The notes under the pieces are model-generated. The model was not told the origin of the DNA. It made no database searches and was given only the letters and a program-made list of their open reading frames with translations. A stretch of DNA of 64,000 bases from Enterococcus faecalis_A (GTDB taxonomy: Bacteria > Bacillota > Bacilli > Lactobacillales > Enterococcaceae): contig JBPDWA010000001.1 of NCBI GenBank assembly GCA_051295955.1, positions 62,001-126,000 of the forward strand, written 5' to 3'. Position 1 is the stretch's first letter. Each line of letters begins with the position of its first letter. The position numbers and the translations under genes were made by a program. Below, one piece after another: positions 8,286 to 17,910 of this stretch.

Positions 8286-8702
8286 AAAGTAGAGTTGGGA
8301 AGCAACGCTCCCACCCTTCGCCTTGTACATACAGCTTAACATCTATTCTGACATTGTGCATCAATCCTAGTGATTATAGTCAAACTTTTTACAGATAAGC
8401 TGTGGTGTTTTCTATTAAGGGTTACACTAATGTAGCTAGAGGGAAAGCTAGTTCCTTGAACGGTTCAGCTGGTGGGTTCCGCTTTTTTCCATAGGGAAGC
8501 AACCCAGATTCAAACTTTTTTGATCAAGAGCTGGCGTTTGAGCTACCTTTACTTTGTCAGGTTTTCCTTCAACTATTTTTGTGGCTAGATATTTTTACTT
8601 TATCAGCTAAATTTCCTAACGGACAGCTTGTATTAGACTTGCCTTTTTGATAAAGTGGGAGTACTGAGATTTTTTATGAAACAAGGAAAAGGAGCTGATA
8701 GG
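8286..8702. other. Gene-free interval before the ABC exporter
   Basis: No intact gene. GGTGGGTTCCGC at about 8471-8482 faintly recalls a T-box core but lacks the rest of a T-box leader. A run of imperfect complementary segments (GGGTT..., AACCC) could fold. No clear promoter was seen. Confidence 0.35.
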
Positions 8703-10433
8703 TTGAAATTAATGTGGCGTTACACAATGAGATATAAAAAGCTGTTATTAGCCGATTTCATTTGTGTATTTGGGTTTATTTTGATTGAATTAGGCTTACC
8801 GACGCTGTTAGCTAGAATGATTGATCAAGGGATTATTCCAAAAGATTTTAATTTTGTGAAGCAGCAAGGTTTGTTGATGGTGATCATCACTGTTATTGGT
8901 GTGGCGATGAATATTATGTTAGGCTTTTTTGGAGCGAAAATAACAACGAATATTGTGCGAGATATTCGTGATGATTTATTTGAAAAAATACAAACGTTTT
9001 CCCATAACGAGTATGAGACGATTGGCGTATCTTCTTTAATTACACGGACGACAAATGATGCTTATCAAATTATGTTGTTCATGGGAAATATCTTACGTCT
9101 AGGTTTTATGACGCCTATGATGTTTATCGTGAGTTTGATTATGGTTATTCGGACCAGTCCGCTTTTAGGATGGTATGTATTAGGAGCGTTACCGTTTCTT
9201 TTAATAGCAGTCGTTGCTATTGCGAAAATTTCTGAACCACTTTCTAATAAGCAGCAAAAAAACTTAGATGGAATTAATAGTATTTTACGGGAGAACTTGT
9301 CCGGTTTACGTGTCATTCGTGCCTTTGTCAATGAAAAATTTGAAGAACAACGTTTCAGTAAAGTTAATGAGGAATATACACATAGCTCAAAAAACTTATT
9401 CCGCTTAATGGCTGCTGCTCAACCAGGCTTTTTCTTTTTATTTAATATTGTTATGGTTTTAATCATTTGGAATGGTGCCTTGCAAATTAATTCCGGTGCT
9501 TTGAAGGTAGGGGATTTGATTGCCTTTATCGAATATATTTTTCATGCATTGTTCTCCTTTATGCTTTTTGCTAGTGTTTTTATGATGTATCCGCGAGCAG
9601 CTGTTTCAGCTCGTCGCATCCAAGAAGCATTTGATTTGGAACCGGCGATTCATGAAGAAGCAACAGGTATTACAGCAGCAAAGACGAAGGGATACTTAGA
9701 GTTTAAAAATGTGACCTTCGCCTATCCCGGACATGCCGAAAGCCCAGTGATTCGCAATGTCAGCTTTAAAGCAGCACCGGGGGAAACAGTGGCTTTTATT
9801 GGTAGTACAGGTAGTGGGAAATCGACATTAATTCAGTTAATTCCACGTTTTTATGATGTTTCTGAAGGGCAAGTCTTAGTGGACGGCGTAGATGTTCGCG
9901 ATTATAAATTAAGTGCTTTGCGTCAAAAGATTGGTTATATTCCACAAAAGGCTTTATTGTTTACGGGAACGATTGCTGAAAATCTTCGCTATGGAAAACA
10001 AGATGCCACCATGGAAGAGATGGAACGGGCTCTTGAAATTGCGCAAGCCGCAGAATTTGTTTCTCAAAAGCCTAAAGGCTATGACGAACCGCTTTCTGAA
10101 GGAGGAACTAATTTTTCCGGAGGCCAAAAACAACGCTTGGCGATTGCCCGGGCGGTGATTCGGGAGCCGGAAATTTATATTTTTGATGATAGTTTTTCTG
10201 CTTTAGATTACCAAACGGATGCTAAACTTCGTGCACGTTTAAAAAAAGAAACCCAAGAATCAACTGTTCTAATCGTCGCTCAACGTGTTGGGACGATTAT
10301 GCAGGCAGATAAGATTATTGTGTTGAATGAAGGCGATGTGGTCGGAATCGGGACACACCGCGAATTACTTGAGAGCTGCCCAATCTATTATGATATTGCA
10401 GCCTCTCAATTGTCAGAGGAGGAATTAGCATGA
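8703..10433 (+). CDS. Heterodimeric ABC multidrug exporter, half with degenerate nucleotide site
   Basis: 576 residues: six membrane helices (about residues 15-310), then an ATP-binding domain with Walker A GSTGSGKST, signature SGGQKQR and Walker B IFDDSFSALD. The residue after Walker B is Asp instead of the catalytic Glu, as in the degenerate half of exporters such as LmrCD. Membrane location; expected to export lipophilic drugs or lipids. I chose TTG 8703, eight bases after AAAAGGAG; ATG 8676 and GTG 8655 have poorer sites. Its stop overlaps the start of the next half-transporter (ATGA), so the two are made together. Confidence 0.88.
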   Translation: MKLMWRYTMRYKKLLLADFICVFGFILIELGLPTLLARMIDQGIIPKDFNFVKQQGLLMVIITVIGVAMNIMLGFFGAKITTNIVRDIRDDLFEKIQTFSHNEYETIGVSSLITRTTNDAYQIMLFMGNILRLGFMTPMMFIVSLIMVIRTSPLLGWYVLGALPFLLIAVVAIAKISEPLSNKQQKNLDGINSILRENLSGLRVIRAFVNEKFEEQRFSKVNEEYTHSSKNLFRLMAAAQPGFFFLFNIVMVLIIWNGALQINSGALKVGDLIAFIEYIFHALFSFMLFASVFMMYPRAAVSARRIQEAFDLEPAIHEEATGITAAKTKGYLEFKNVTFAYPGHAESPVIRNVSFKAAPGETVAFIGSTGSGKSTLIQLIPRFYDVSEGQVLVDGVDVRDYKLSALRQKIGYIPQKALLFTGTIAENLRYGKQDATMEEMERALEIAQAAEFVSQKPKGYDEPLSEGGTNFSGGQKQRLAIARAVIREPEIYIFDDSFSALDYQTDAKLRARLKKETQESTVLIVAQRVGTIMQADKIIVLNEGDVVGIGTHRELLESCPIYYDIAASQLSEEELA

Positions 10434-12196
10434 AACACGCAGTTTCTTCTATTACACGCTTAGCTCGTTATATTAAGCCTTATCGTCTGACTTTTTTCTT
10501 GGTCATTTTATTTACGGTTTTAACGGTGGCTTTTAATGCGGCACTACCTTACGTGAGCGGTTTGCCGACTACGGAAATCAGTAGGAATATTGCAGCTGGG
10601 GAAACGTTGAATTTCGCATATATTATCAAATGTTTAATTTGGATTTTAGTGGTAGGTCTTGGCTATTGTTTGGCTCAGTTTTTGTCAGGTTTTTTAATGA
10701 CCAATGTCGTTCAACAATCTATGAGAGATTTACGCCGAGACATTGATGAAAAAATCAATCGATTGCCCGTTTCTTATTTTGATAAGAATCAACAAGGGAA
10801 CATTTTATCACGGGTAACTAATGACGTTGATGCAGTCAGCAATGCGTTACAGCAAAGTTTTATTAATATTGTGTCAGCTGTTTTAGGGATTATTATGGCT
10901 ATTTCAATGATGTTTTACATTAATCCTATGATGGCAGTCATTTCGGTAATTATGATTCCGTTATCGATTTTTATTTCACGGACGATCGTGAAAATTTCGC
11001 AAAAATACTTTCAAGGTATGCAAAATGCTTTAGGTGAGTTAAACGGCTATGTCCAAGAAAATATGACTGGTTTTAGTGTATTAAAACTATACGGACGTGA
11101 GAAGGAAACGTTAACTGGCTTTAAAAAAGTCAACCATAATTTAAATGCATTTGGCTTTAAGGCTTCTTTTATTTCTGGGTTGATGCTGCCGCTTGTGCAG
11201 ATGACAGCATATGGCACCTATATTGGTATGGCTGTTTTGGGAAGTTACTACGTGATTACAGGTGCTATCGTAGTAGGACAATTACAAGCATTTATTCAGT
11301 ACATTTGGCAAGTCAGTCAACCGATGGGCAATATCACACAGTTGTCAGCTGCTTTGCAAAGTGCTTCTGCTGCGACTACTCGAGTGTTTGAAATTCTAGA
11401 TGAGCCGGAAGAACCTTTGAATGAGCATGACTTACCGTTGCCGGAACAAATTCATGGAACGGTGGAATTTGAAAACGTAAGCTTTAGTTATGATCCGGCA
11501 AAACCCTTGATTCGCAATTTAAATTTCAAAGTTGAAGCTGGTCAAATGGTGGCGATCGTCGGGCCAACTGGAGCAGGGAAAACGACGCTTATCAACTTAC
11601 TGATGCGTTTTTATGATGTAACTGACGGTGCCATTAAAATTGATGGTACTGATACGAAAAAAATGAAACGGAGTGACGTTCGGTCCGTCTTCGGTATGGT
11701 TTTACAGGATGCTTGGCTTTATCAAGGAACCATTGCTGACAACATTCGTTTTGGGAAGTTAGATGCAACGGATTATGAAGTAGTGGATGCTGCCAAAACT
11801 GCGAATGTGGATCACTTTATCCGCACCATGCCCGATGGCTATGAAATGGAAATTAATGCAGAAGGCGATAACGTTTCTTTAGGCCAAAAGCAGCTGTTAA
11901 CGATTGCGCGAGCGATCATTTCCGATCCCCGTATCTTAATCTTGGATGAAGCTACCAGTTCAGTGGATACACGTTTAGAAGCGCTAATTCAAAAAGCAAT
12001 GGACCGAGTGATGGAAGGACGTACCAGTTTTGTCATCGCTCACCGACTTTCAACCATCCGTGAGGCAGACCTTATTTTGGTGATGAACCAAGGAGAGATT
12101 ATTGAAAAAGGAACGCATAATGAACTGCTAGCACAAGGCGGTTTTTATGAAAAACTATACAATAGTCAATTTGCAGAAGACGGAGATTATGAATAA
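10430..12196 (+). CDS. Heterodimeric ABC multidrug exporter, catalytic half
   Basis: 588 residues: six membrane helices (about 20-320), Walker A GPTGAGKTT, Walker B LILDEATSSVD with the catalytic Glu, and the His loop in IAHRLST. The signature reads NVSLGQKQL instead of LSGGQ. The non-canonical signature here and the Asp in the partner's Walker B would meet in the same composite site, so one of the two ATP sites is inactive: the classic asymmetric heterodimer. The start overlaps the upstream stop (ATGA). A strong terminator follows. Resembles enterococcal Efr/Lmr-type pumps, but I cannot say which one. Confidence 0.9.
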   Translation: MKHAVSSITRLARYIKPYRLTFFLVILFTVLTVAFNAALPYVSGLPTTEISRNIAAGETLNFAYIIKCLIWILVVGLGYCLAQFLSGFLMTNVVQQSMRDLRRDIDEKINRLPVSYFDKNQQGNILSRVTNDVDAVSNALQQSFINIVSAVLGIIMAISMMFYINPMMAVISVIMIPLSIFISRTIVKISQKYFQGMQNALGELNGYVQENMTGFSVLKLYGREKETLTGFKKVNHNLNAFGFKASFISGLMLPLVQMTAYGTYIGMAVLGSYYVITGAIVVGQLQAFIQYIWQVSQPMGNITQLSAALQSASAATTRVFEILDEPEEPLNEHDLPLPEQIHGTVEFENVSFSYDPAKPLIRNLNFKVEAGQMVAIVGPTGAGKTTLINLLMRFYDVTDGAIKIDGTDTKKMKRSDVRSVFGMVLQDAWLYQGTIADNIRFGKLDATDYEVVDAAKTANVDHFIRTMPDGYEMEINAEGDNVSLGQKQLLTIARAIISDPRILILDEATSSVDTRLEALIQKAMDRVMEGRTSFVIAHRLSTIREADLILVMNQGEIIEKGTHNELLAQGGFYEKLYNSQFAEDGDYE

Positions 12197-12252
12197 GTAA
12201 CTTTTAAAGTACAAACAAACGAAAAAGCAAGTACTAGTAAAACGCTGTATAG

Positions 12253-12299
12253 TGCGCCCGCAAAGTTAGAATTTTTTATCTAACTTTGCGGGCGCATTT
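12253..12299 (+). terminator. Strong terminator of the ABC exporter operon
   Basis: An 18-base perfect stem: 12253-12270 (starting TGCGCCCGCAAAG) with 12279-12296, an AT-rich loop, and a short T-run. Confidence 0.85.
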
Positions 12300-12801
12300 A
12301 AATCGGCAAAATATGATTATTCTTTCAAAAAAAGTAGCAAAACCTTATCAAAAAGGTGTTGGCTAGCTAGCTAAGGCTAGTGCGATGCTTTGATAGTTAT
12401 ATTTTTGTTCCTCATCTAAAAATAGTGACAGACACTTCTGGGCTTATATATTATGAACGTGATCAGATCAGAAATATTCAAAATAAACTCTATTATAACA
12501 AGCAATTGAGGAATGGATTTACTATTATAATCACCAGCGAGTCTAAATAAAACTAAGGTGCAGTCCCATTTAATATGGTGAACGGTTCAGCGCACAAAAT
12601 TTCCAAACAGATTTCACCAGTCGGTATTCGGTCCAGCTTTTGAGTCTCACTACTACACTAGGCGCTTGCTTTTTTGTGTTTGAGAGCAGGAATATTTTCT
12701 CCAGAAAAAGTCTAGTCAACAGACGTTCAGCAGTAACAGCGTATAAATTGGAATCTGAAAATTTTGGTGTTAGGATACAATTATAAAAGGAGGGAATGCA
12801 C
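12300..12801. other. Gene-free interval
   Basis: About 500 AT-rich bases with no coding frame I believe. It contains the self-complementary GCTAGCTAGC near 12362, and at 12580 a TGAACGGTTCAGC that also occurs near 8457. I see no promoter with both boxes. Confidence 0.35.
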
Positions 12802-13152
12802 ATGTACTTGACTATTAGTAATGATGCCAAAGCTAAATTGACGCCTTATTTGCAAGATCAGGCTGTACTTATTTTGGACTTGGACGATGGTGTAGGTGCG
12901 TATTCAAAAATGGGTGTCTGTTCACTAGATACGAGTTTTCGAATGTTGATCTTAACGGCAGAACAAGGTAAGACAGACTATGAACAGAAAGTAGATTCTG
13001 ATCTTGGAGCAGTGTATATCAAGGAGTATTCAAAGCGCTATTTGGATGAAGAAATGACGTTATCTGTTGATCCACGTCTACAAGTTTTACGTTTAAGTGC
13101 TCCCAGCGGTGTATTAGACGGTAATGTACCAATTGTGGACTTGCGAGCTTAA
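12802..13152 (+). CDS. HesB/IscA-fold protein without ligand cysteines
   Basis: 116 residues resembling the Fe-S biosynthesis (HesB/IscA-fold) family in the way Lactobacillales members do: an N-terminal MYLTISNDAKAKL strand-helix, then beta-rich sequence. The three cysteines that bind iron or a cluster in true A-type carriers are absent; only one Cys (GVCSL) is present. A role in Fe-S delivery is therefore doubtful. I chose ATG 12802, eight bases after GGAGG; ATG 12796 is too close to the site. It is monocistronic, 141 bases before a HAD gene. Function unknown. Confidence 0.7.
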   Translation: MYLTISNDAKAKLTPYLQDQAVLILDLDDGVGAYSKMGVCSLDTSFRMLILTAEQGKTDYEQKVDSDLGAVYIKEYSKRYLDEEMTLSVDPRLQVLRLSAPSGVLDGNVPIVDLRA

Positions 13153-13293
13153 AATGGTGATGGTTGTTAGAAATCAATTAGTCTGGACAGCTATAGTTTA
13201 TGAGTAAAAAAGCTGATGATTTTGTTTGAAAGGGCAGTCAATTCTCAGTAACTGTGGTACCATAAAAGAAAAGATCGGAAAGCAGGCAAATAA

Positions 13294-13938
13294 ATGAAGT
13301 ATAAAAATATTTTATTTGATTTGGATGGTACCCTAGTTGATTCTAGTCAAGGAATCGTGGAGTCAATTGTTTATGCCACTGAGAAAATGAAATGGCCAAC
13401 GCCTGGTGATGCGACGCTGCGTGCTTTTATCGGGCCGCCTTTACTGGAATCTTTTATAAAACTAGGCAAAAGTCAAGCCGAAGCTGAACAAGCGGTGAAG
13501 TATTATCGGGAATACTATCAGGAAAAAGGTATGTATGAAAATACCGTATATCCGCAAATACCCGCTACTTTAAAGGCGTTAGTACAAGCTGGTGTTTCTT
13601 TATATGTAGCAACATCAAAACCTGAATATTTTGCTAAACAAATCATTCAGCATATTGATATGGCATCTTATTTCACCGGTGTTTACGGAGCGAGTATGGA
13701 TAACCGTCGCTCACAAAAAGGTGATGTTATTCATTATGGATTAACTAAAGCAGCCATTCAAGCTGAAACGTCAGTTACCATGATGGTTGGTGATCGGAGT
13801 CATGATATTGTAGGAGCCAAAGCCAATGATCTTAGTAGTGTTGGTGTTTTATATGGTTTTGGTGATCGGCAGGAGCTGGCAAAGGCTGGTGCTGCCCATA
13901 TTATCGCGCAACCAAGTGAATTGCTGACGTTGTTTTAA
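13294..13938 (+). CDS. HAD phosphatase, phosphoglycolate-phosphatase-like
   Basis: 214 residues. Motif I FDLDGTLVDSS (Asp9, Asp11), motif II ATSKPE, motif III region RRSQKGDVI, motif IV GDRSHDIVGA. A helical cap follows motif I. The layout matches the Gph/PpaX group, which removes phosphate from phosphoglycolate, pyrophosphate or nucleotides; the actual substrate is not evident. The ribosome-binding site is weak (GGAAAGCAGG). A palindromic terminator lies between it and the convergent lipoprotein gene. Confidence 0.85.
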   Translation: MKYKNILFDLDGTLVDSSQGIVESIVYATEKMKWPTPGDATLRAFIGPPLLESFIKLGKSQAEAEQAVKYYREYYQEKGMYENTVYPQIPATLKALVQAGVSLYVATSKPEYFAKQIIQHIDMASYFTGVYGASMDNRRSQKGDVIHYGLTKAAIQAETSVTMMVGDRSHDIVGAKANDLSSVGVLYGFGDRQELAKAGAAHIIAQPSELLTLF

Positions 13939-13996
13939 GCAATGCGAAATAACGGGATACGCTAAATTAAAAAAATTTTTCCTATTAACTCTAAAA

Positions 13997-14037
13997 ATAC
14001 GCACAAAGTGACATAGATTTTGTCATTTTGTGCGTAT
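13997..14037. terminator. Bidirectional terminator between convergent genes
   Basis: ATACGCACAAAGTGACA (13997-14013) pairs with 14021-14037 with about one mismatch. It separates the HAD gene from the minus-strand lipoprotein gene. The U-tail is poor on both sides. Confidence 0.65.
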
Positions 14038-14096
14038 AGTATTTATAGAGCCAATTAAATTAAGCGCTGTCCGTAGCTAGTTAAGCGATAACTTAT

Positions 14097-15338
14097 TTAA
14101 ATATTTTTTTGTAAAGCAGCATCTAAGGCTTCCTTCAACTGTTTCATTTGTTGCTCGTTGAATAGTGCTTCGCCTTGTTGCCGAATTACTTGAGCGGATT
14201 TTTCAGTAATCTCAGTTGGCTTTTGATTGATCGCATCAATTAATGTCTTTAATTGTTTGTCGGTGTAGTCACTGGTTGGAGCTTCGTCATTAAAAGTACC
14301 GCCAAAAGAAGAACTGCCATTTGTTTTAAATAAATCATTTAAAATCGTTTTAAATTCATCAGAGGTTAGAATCTCTTTTTTGGCTGGTAGTTTGATAGCT
14401 ACTTTTTGTTTTTTTGGCGTTGAATCGAAGGCTAAAATAACTTTTAGTTTTTCCTTTTGGCTTTTTGAATCGGATGTTGTAATTGTAACTTCAGTATTTG
14501 TTTGTTTACTTTTTTCATTAACCGATACTTTTGCTTTTACATCGTTATTTTTTTCTTGTAAGGTGTCGATCATTTGTTTTATGTCTTGAGCGATATTCGC
14601 TTTTTTATATTCATGTTGGTAGTTTTTATCTTCTTTTAATGTTTTGTTGGTTGTTTCTAGAATTTTGATAATTTCAGCTTTGGTAAATGTATGAGTGATG
14701 AGCTCTCCATCTTTTTTAAAGCTGTTTGTGTCAAAGCTTTCGATGGTTTTTTTGATTTCTGCAGCTAGTTTTTCTTTTGGAACATCAGCTGTTTTAGGAG
14801 AAATATTCTTTAGTGCGTTATCGTTATCCGCTGATTTAGCCGCTTCTTTAGTTGCTTGATCCATAGCATCTGACAGATCCAAGTATTTTCCTTTTAGCTT
14901 GGCTATCGTCGTTTTATCCACAGGAAAGGCTGAGTTGGTAAAGCTATTCACTACGTTGACCAGGTTTTCAGCAAAGCCAGTAGCAAGATACATCTTTTTT
15001 TCATTTCCAACTACTTCCACAGGAATCGTTTGACCTAAAAAAGATAGGGTTACGTTGGTTTTGTTGGTTTTTTGTTTTTTATCTATTGAAGTATTTCCTT
15101 TGATAGAAATATCTTTTAGTTGATTGCCAATCATGTTTACATAGGCGCTGCCTTCATCACCAGTATAAGAGAAGTCCTTGATTTTAGCAGAGAACGCTTC
15201 CGTGTTGTAACCAGCTTGCTCACGATCCAGATATAATGTGTCAACAAAAGCTTTTTTGGGATTGGAAGAGCAGGCGGTTAAAAAGAAGATAGCACCTATT
15301 GTCGCTAATCCCAATAATTTTTTTCTATTTTTTTTCAT
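14097..15338 (-). CDS. Secreted lipoprotein of unknown function
   Basis: 413 residues. The signal peptide KKNRKKLLGLATIGAIFF ends in a lipobox LTAC with Cys23, so the mature protein should be lipid-anchored on the outer face of the membrane. The rest is Lys/Thr/Asn-rich without membrane segments. It has a repeated-looking beta layout (strands around SLSFLGQTIPVEVVGNEKKMYLATGF and a later SKQTNTEVTITTSD), as in enterococcal and lactobacillal lipoproteins of unknown role. I chose ATG 15338 after AAAGGGG; ATG 15356 lies before that site. No close family was recognised. Confidence 0.8.
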   Translation of the reverse strand: MKKNRKKLLGLATIGAIFFLTACSSNPKKAFVDTLYLDREQAGYNTEAFSAKIKDFSYTGDEGSAYVNMIGNQLKDISIKGNTSIDKKQKTNKTNVTLSFLGQTIPVEVVGNEKKMYLATGFAENLVNVVNSFTNSAFPVDKTTIAKLKGKYLDLSDAMDQATKEAAKSADNDNALKNISPKTADVPKEKLAAEIKKTIESFDTNSFKKDGELITHTFTKAEIIKILETTNKTLKEDKNYQHEYKKANIAQDIKQMIDTLQEKNNDVKAKVSVNEKSKQTNTEVTITTSDSKSQKEKLKVILAFDSTPKKQKVAIKLPAKKEILTSDEFKTILNDLFKTNGSSSFGGTFNDEAPTSDYTDKQLKTLIDAINQKPTEITEKSAQVIRQQGEALFNEQQMKQLKEALDAALQKNI

Positions 15339-15556
15339 TTTATTAACCCCTTTCATGATTAACAGTTTACCTTTTTTTAGTAGAATTGTGAATGAGAAAG
15401 CTAAATTTATTTAATAAAATTGGACATTTAAATAAATATTAAAAATAAAAAGAATTTTATTCATATATTCATTACATTTTATATTTCGAAGGATGTCAGA
15501 CGTTTAGAGTTTTTAAGGGTTTCTTTAAAAACATTTAATTTTTCAAAGCTTTCATG

Positions 15557-15562
15557 TATAAT
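15557..15562 (+). promoter_or_regulatory. -10 box upstream of mltG
   Basis: A perfect TATAAT about 40 bases before the mltG start. The upstream -35 region (near 15534) is only AT-rich, so the promoter is probable but not complete. Confidence 0.4.
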
Positions 15563-15603
15563 AGTTAAAGTTATAAATGATAGAAAAGCAAGGAGGATTT
15601 GTT

Positions 15604-17037
15604 TTGGCAGACGAAAACCAAAATAAACATGATCAGACCTCTTCTTTTAAAGAAAAAATCTTACGTTCTTTGCAGGAAGGAAAGCCAGTGGATCAATCTG
15701 TTTCCTCTGAGAAAAACAATTCGAATGCAGCTTGGCAAGCGCCTAGAAATTCTGAAAAACAAACGAATTTTGACGATGTAGCGAATGATAAATCTACAGA
15801 AGAAACCAAAGCCTTATCTAATGAGGATGAAACAGATACATCGACTGTTGGCTCAAGGCGAAGTGCCAGTCACAACCGGCACGAGAAACAGCAAGCAGCT
15901 CCTGAAGCTATACCAGTCAGTCCTAAAGAGTCTAAAAAAAGTTCTCGCAAAAAAGAAGACCGTTTAGTCGGACGGATTGTAGTCATCGTTGTTTCCGTTT
16001 TGATAATTATGATGGCAATTTTCGGATTCACACTTTATAGATATATTAACGCGGGATTGCAGCCACTAGATAAAAATGATAAAAAACTTGTGCAGGTGTA
16101 TATTCCAGAAGGCTCTTCCAACAAGCAGATTGCTTCTACCTTAGAAGAGAAAAAAGTCATTAGAAGTGGTATTGTTTTTAACTATTATGTGAAATTTAAA
16201 AACTTAACTGACTTCCAAGCCGGCTATTATCAAATGTCACCGAATATGACGCTTGATGAAATCGGGACTTTATTGCGTGAAGGTGGTACGGCTGAGCCTA
16301 CAAAGATTGCTGATGGCAAAGTTACGATACCAGAAGGCTATGACATTGAAAAAATTGGTACGGCTGTTGAAAAGAATACCGGCTTCAAAAAGGCCGATTT
16401 TATTCAATTGATGAAAGATGAAGCGTTCTTTAATCAGATGAAGGCGAAATATCCAGAGCTATTAGACAGTGCAGCAACGGCTACGGGTGTGCGTTATCGT
16501 CTGGAAGGCTATTTATTCCCGGCAACTTATGACTATTATAAAAATGTCACCTTAACTGACTTTGTAGAACAGATGATTGCCAAGATGAACAGCGTAATGA
16601 AACAATATATTCCGACGATTCATGCCAAAAATATGACCAATCAGCAAGTGCTAACGTTGGCATCCCTAGTGGAAAAAGAAGGTAATAAAGATACCGATCG
16701 TAAAAAAATAGCTCAAGTTTTCTATAATCGTTTAGCAGCTAATATGCCTCTTCAATCAGATATTTCTATTTTGTACGCTCTAGGGGAGCATAAAGAAGTT
16801 GTCTCCTATAAAGATTTAGAAGTGGATTCTTCCTATAACTTGTACAAAAATACAGGGTATGGCCCGGGGCCTATGGATAGTCCTAGTGAAGAATCAATTA
16901 AAGCTGTCTTAAATCCGACACCAAATGACTACCTTTACTTTGTGGCAGATGTTTCCACTGGCGATGTATACTTTGCTCAAACTTATGAAGAACATCAAAA
17001 ATTGGTTAGCCAATATGTCAATAACAGCGCAGAATAG
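15604..17037 (+). CDS. mltG: Endolytic murein transglycosylase MltG
   Basis: 477 residues. A long charged cytoplasmic N-terminus (about 1-120) comes first, then one membrane helix (VVIVVSVLIIMMAIFGFTLY, about 125-145), then the extracellular LysM-like and YceG catalytic regions. The catalytic E-K-E motif sits at residues 357-359 (LASLVEKEGNK), followed by QSDISILYALG and YNLYKNTGYGPGP. MltG cuts nascent glycan strands and works with the peptidoglycan elongation complex. The start is TTG 15604, seven bases after AAGGAGG; the frame's earlier ATG lies before that site. It precedes greA, an order common in Lactobacillales. Confidence 0.93.
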   Translation: MADENQNKHDQTSSFKEKILRSLQEGKPVDQSVSSEKNNSNAAWQAPRNSEKQTNFDDVANDKSTEETKALSNEDETDTSTVGSRRSASHNRHEKQQAAPEAIPVSPKESKKSSRKKEDRLVGRIVVIVVSVLIIMMAIFGFTLYRYINAGLQPLDKNDKKLVQVYIPEGSSNKQIASTLEEKKVIRSGIVFNYYVKFKNLTDFQAGYYQMSPNMTLDEIGTLLREGGTAEPTKIADGKVTIPEGYDIEKIGTAVEKNTGFKKADFIQLMKDEAFFNQMKAKYPELLDSAATATGVRYRLEGYLFPATYDYYKNVTLTDFVEQMIAKMNSVMKQYIPTIHAKNMTNQQVLTLASLVEKEGNKDTDRKKIAQVFYNRLAANMPLQSDISILYALGEHKEVVSYKDLEVDSSYNLYKNTGYGPGPMDSPSEESIKAVLNPTPNDYLYFVADVSTGDVYFAQTYEEHQKLVSQYVNNSAE

Positions 17038-17154
17038 CTAAATACCAAAGGAATGCGAGCCGACTTTGAAATAAGAAAGCTCGTTTCACTTTCTAAAAAG
17101 TAGTTACTTAAAAAAACAATAAAAAAAAATAGTCTAAAAAAAGAGCTAATTTTA

Positions 17155-17183
17155 TTTACAATTAGCATAAAGCGTGGTACTCT
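17155..17183 (+). promoter_or_regulatory. Candidate greA promoter
   Basis: TTTACA (17155-17160), a 17-base spacer, and TACTCT (17178-17183). This is a moderate match to the consensus. A hairpin begins at the -10. Confidence 0.4.
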
Positions 17184-17222
17184 TTTCTGGATTGAAAGCG
17201 GAATTTTTCAATGAGAAGAGTG
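17179..17222 (+). promoter_or_regulatory. Inverted repeat in the greA leader
   Basis: ATTGAAA (17191-17197) pairs with TTTCAAT (17206-17212), and outer arms CTCTTTTCT and GAGAAGAG extend the stem. There is no T-run after it, so it is not a terminator. It may be a leader structure or a binding site. Confidence 0.4.
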
Positions 17223-17258
17223 AAACAACTGTAGTAAGTTAAAAAGGAGAAATTAGTT

Positions 17259-17732
17259 ATGGTAGAAAAAGTATTTCCGATGACTCAAGAAGGAAAAGAA
17301 AAATTAGAACAAGAATTAGAAGAATTAAAAACCGTCAAACGTAAAGAGATTGTAGAACGCATTAAGGTGGCTAGAAGTTTCGGGGACTTATCCGAGAATT
17401 CCGAGTATGAATCTGCAAAAGACGAACAAGCATTTGTCGAAGGCCGAATTACTACTTTGGAAAATATGATTCGTTTTGCTGAAATTATCGACAATGACGG
17501 CGTTGATAAAGATGAAGTATCTATTGGAAAAACCGTTACTTTTCTAGAATTGCCAGATGGTGATGAAGAAGAATATACGATCGTCGGTAGTGCTGAAGCG
17601 GATCCGTTTTCCGGCAAGATTTCTAATGATTCGCCGATTGCTCAAGCTTTGATCGGCAGACATTTAGGCGATGAAGTGGTTATTGCTACACCTGGCGGCG
17701 ATATGACCGTTAAAATTATCAAAGTTAGCTAG
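17259..17732 (+). CDS. greA: Transcription elongation factor GreA
   Basis: 157 residues, the standard length. The N-terminal coiled coil (about 1-75) carries the acidic tip in GDLSENSEYESAKDEQ, which reaches the RNA polymerase active site and triggers cleavage of backtracked RNA. The C-terminal FKBP-like domain ends in VVIATPGGDMTVKI. The ATG at 17259 follows AAAAGGAG. A structured leader lies upstream. Confidence 0.96.
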   Translation: MVEKVFPMTQEGKEKLEQELEELKTVKRKEIVERIKVARSFGDLSENSEYESAKDEQAFVEGRITTLENMIRFAEIIDNDGVDKDEVSIGKTVTFLELPDGDEEEYTIVGSAEADPFSGKISNDSPIAQALIGRHLGDEVVIATPGGDMTVKIIKVS

Positions 17733-17910
17733 TGTGTTCAAGACCAGCATATTCAGGGCAGGGCAGCAGTTGTGAGAACAGCGTGTCTTGTCCTGTTTGC
17801 TGCATTTAAGGGAATTTAGGGCTAAAGTCCTATGGTCAAATCCAACGCTAGCAACTACTATTAAAAGGTAGAAGCTGGTATGCTAGAATTAACGGAGAGG
17901 AGGGAGCAAG

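Noticed and set aside
8455..8500. T-box-like GGTGGGTTCCGC
   Set aside because: The core is imperfect, no specifier loop or terminator follows, and an ABC exporter is not a typical T-box target.
12570..12830. 86-codon frame on the minus strand
   Set aside because: It runs antisense into the HesB-like gene start, has no ribosome-binding site and an unnatural composition.
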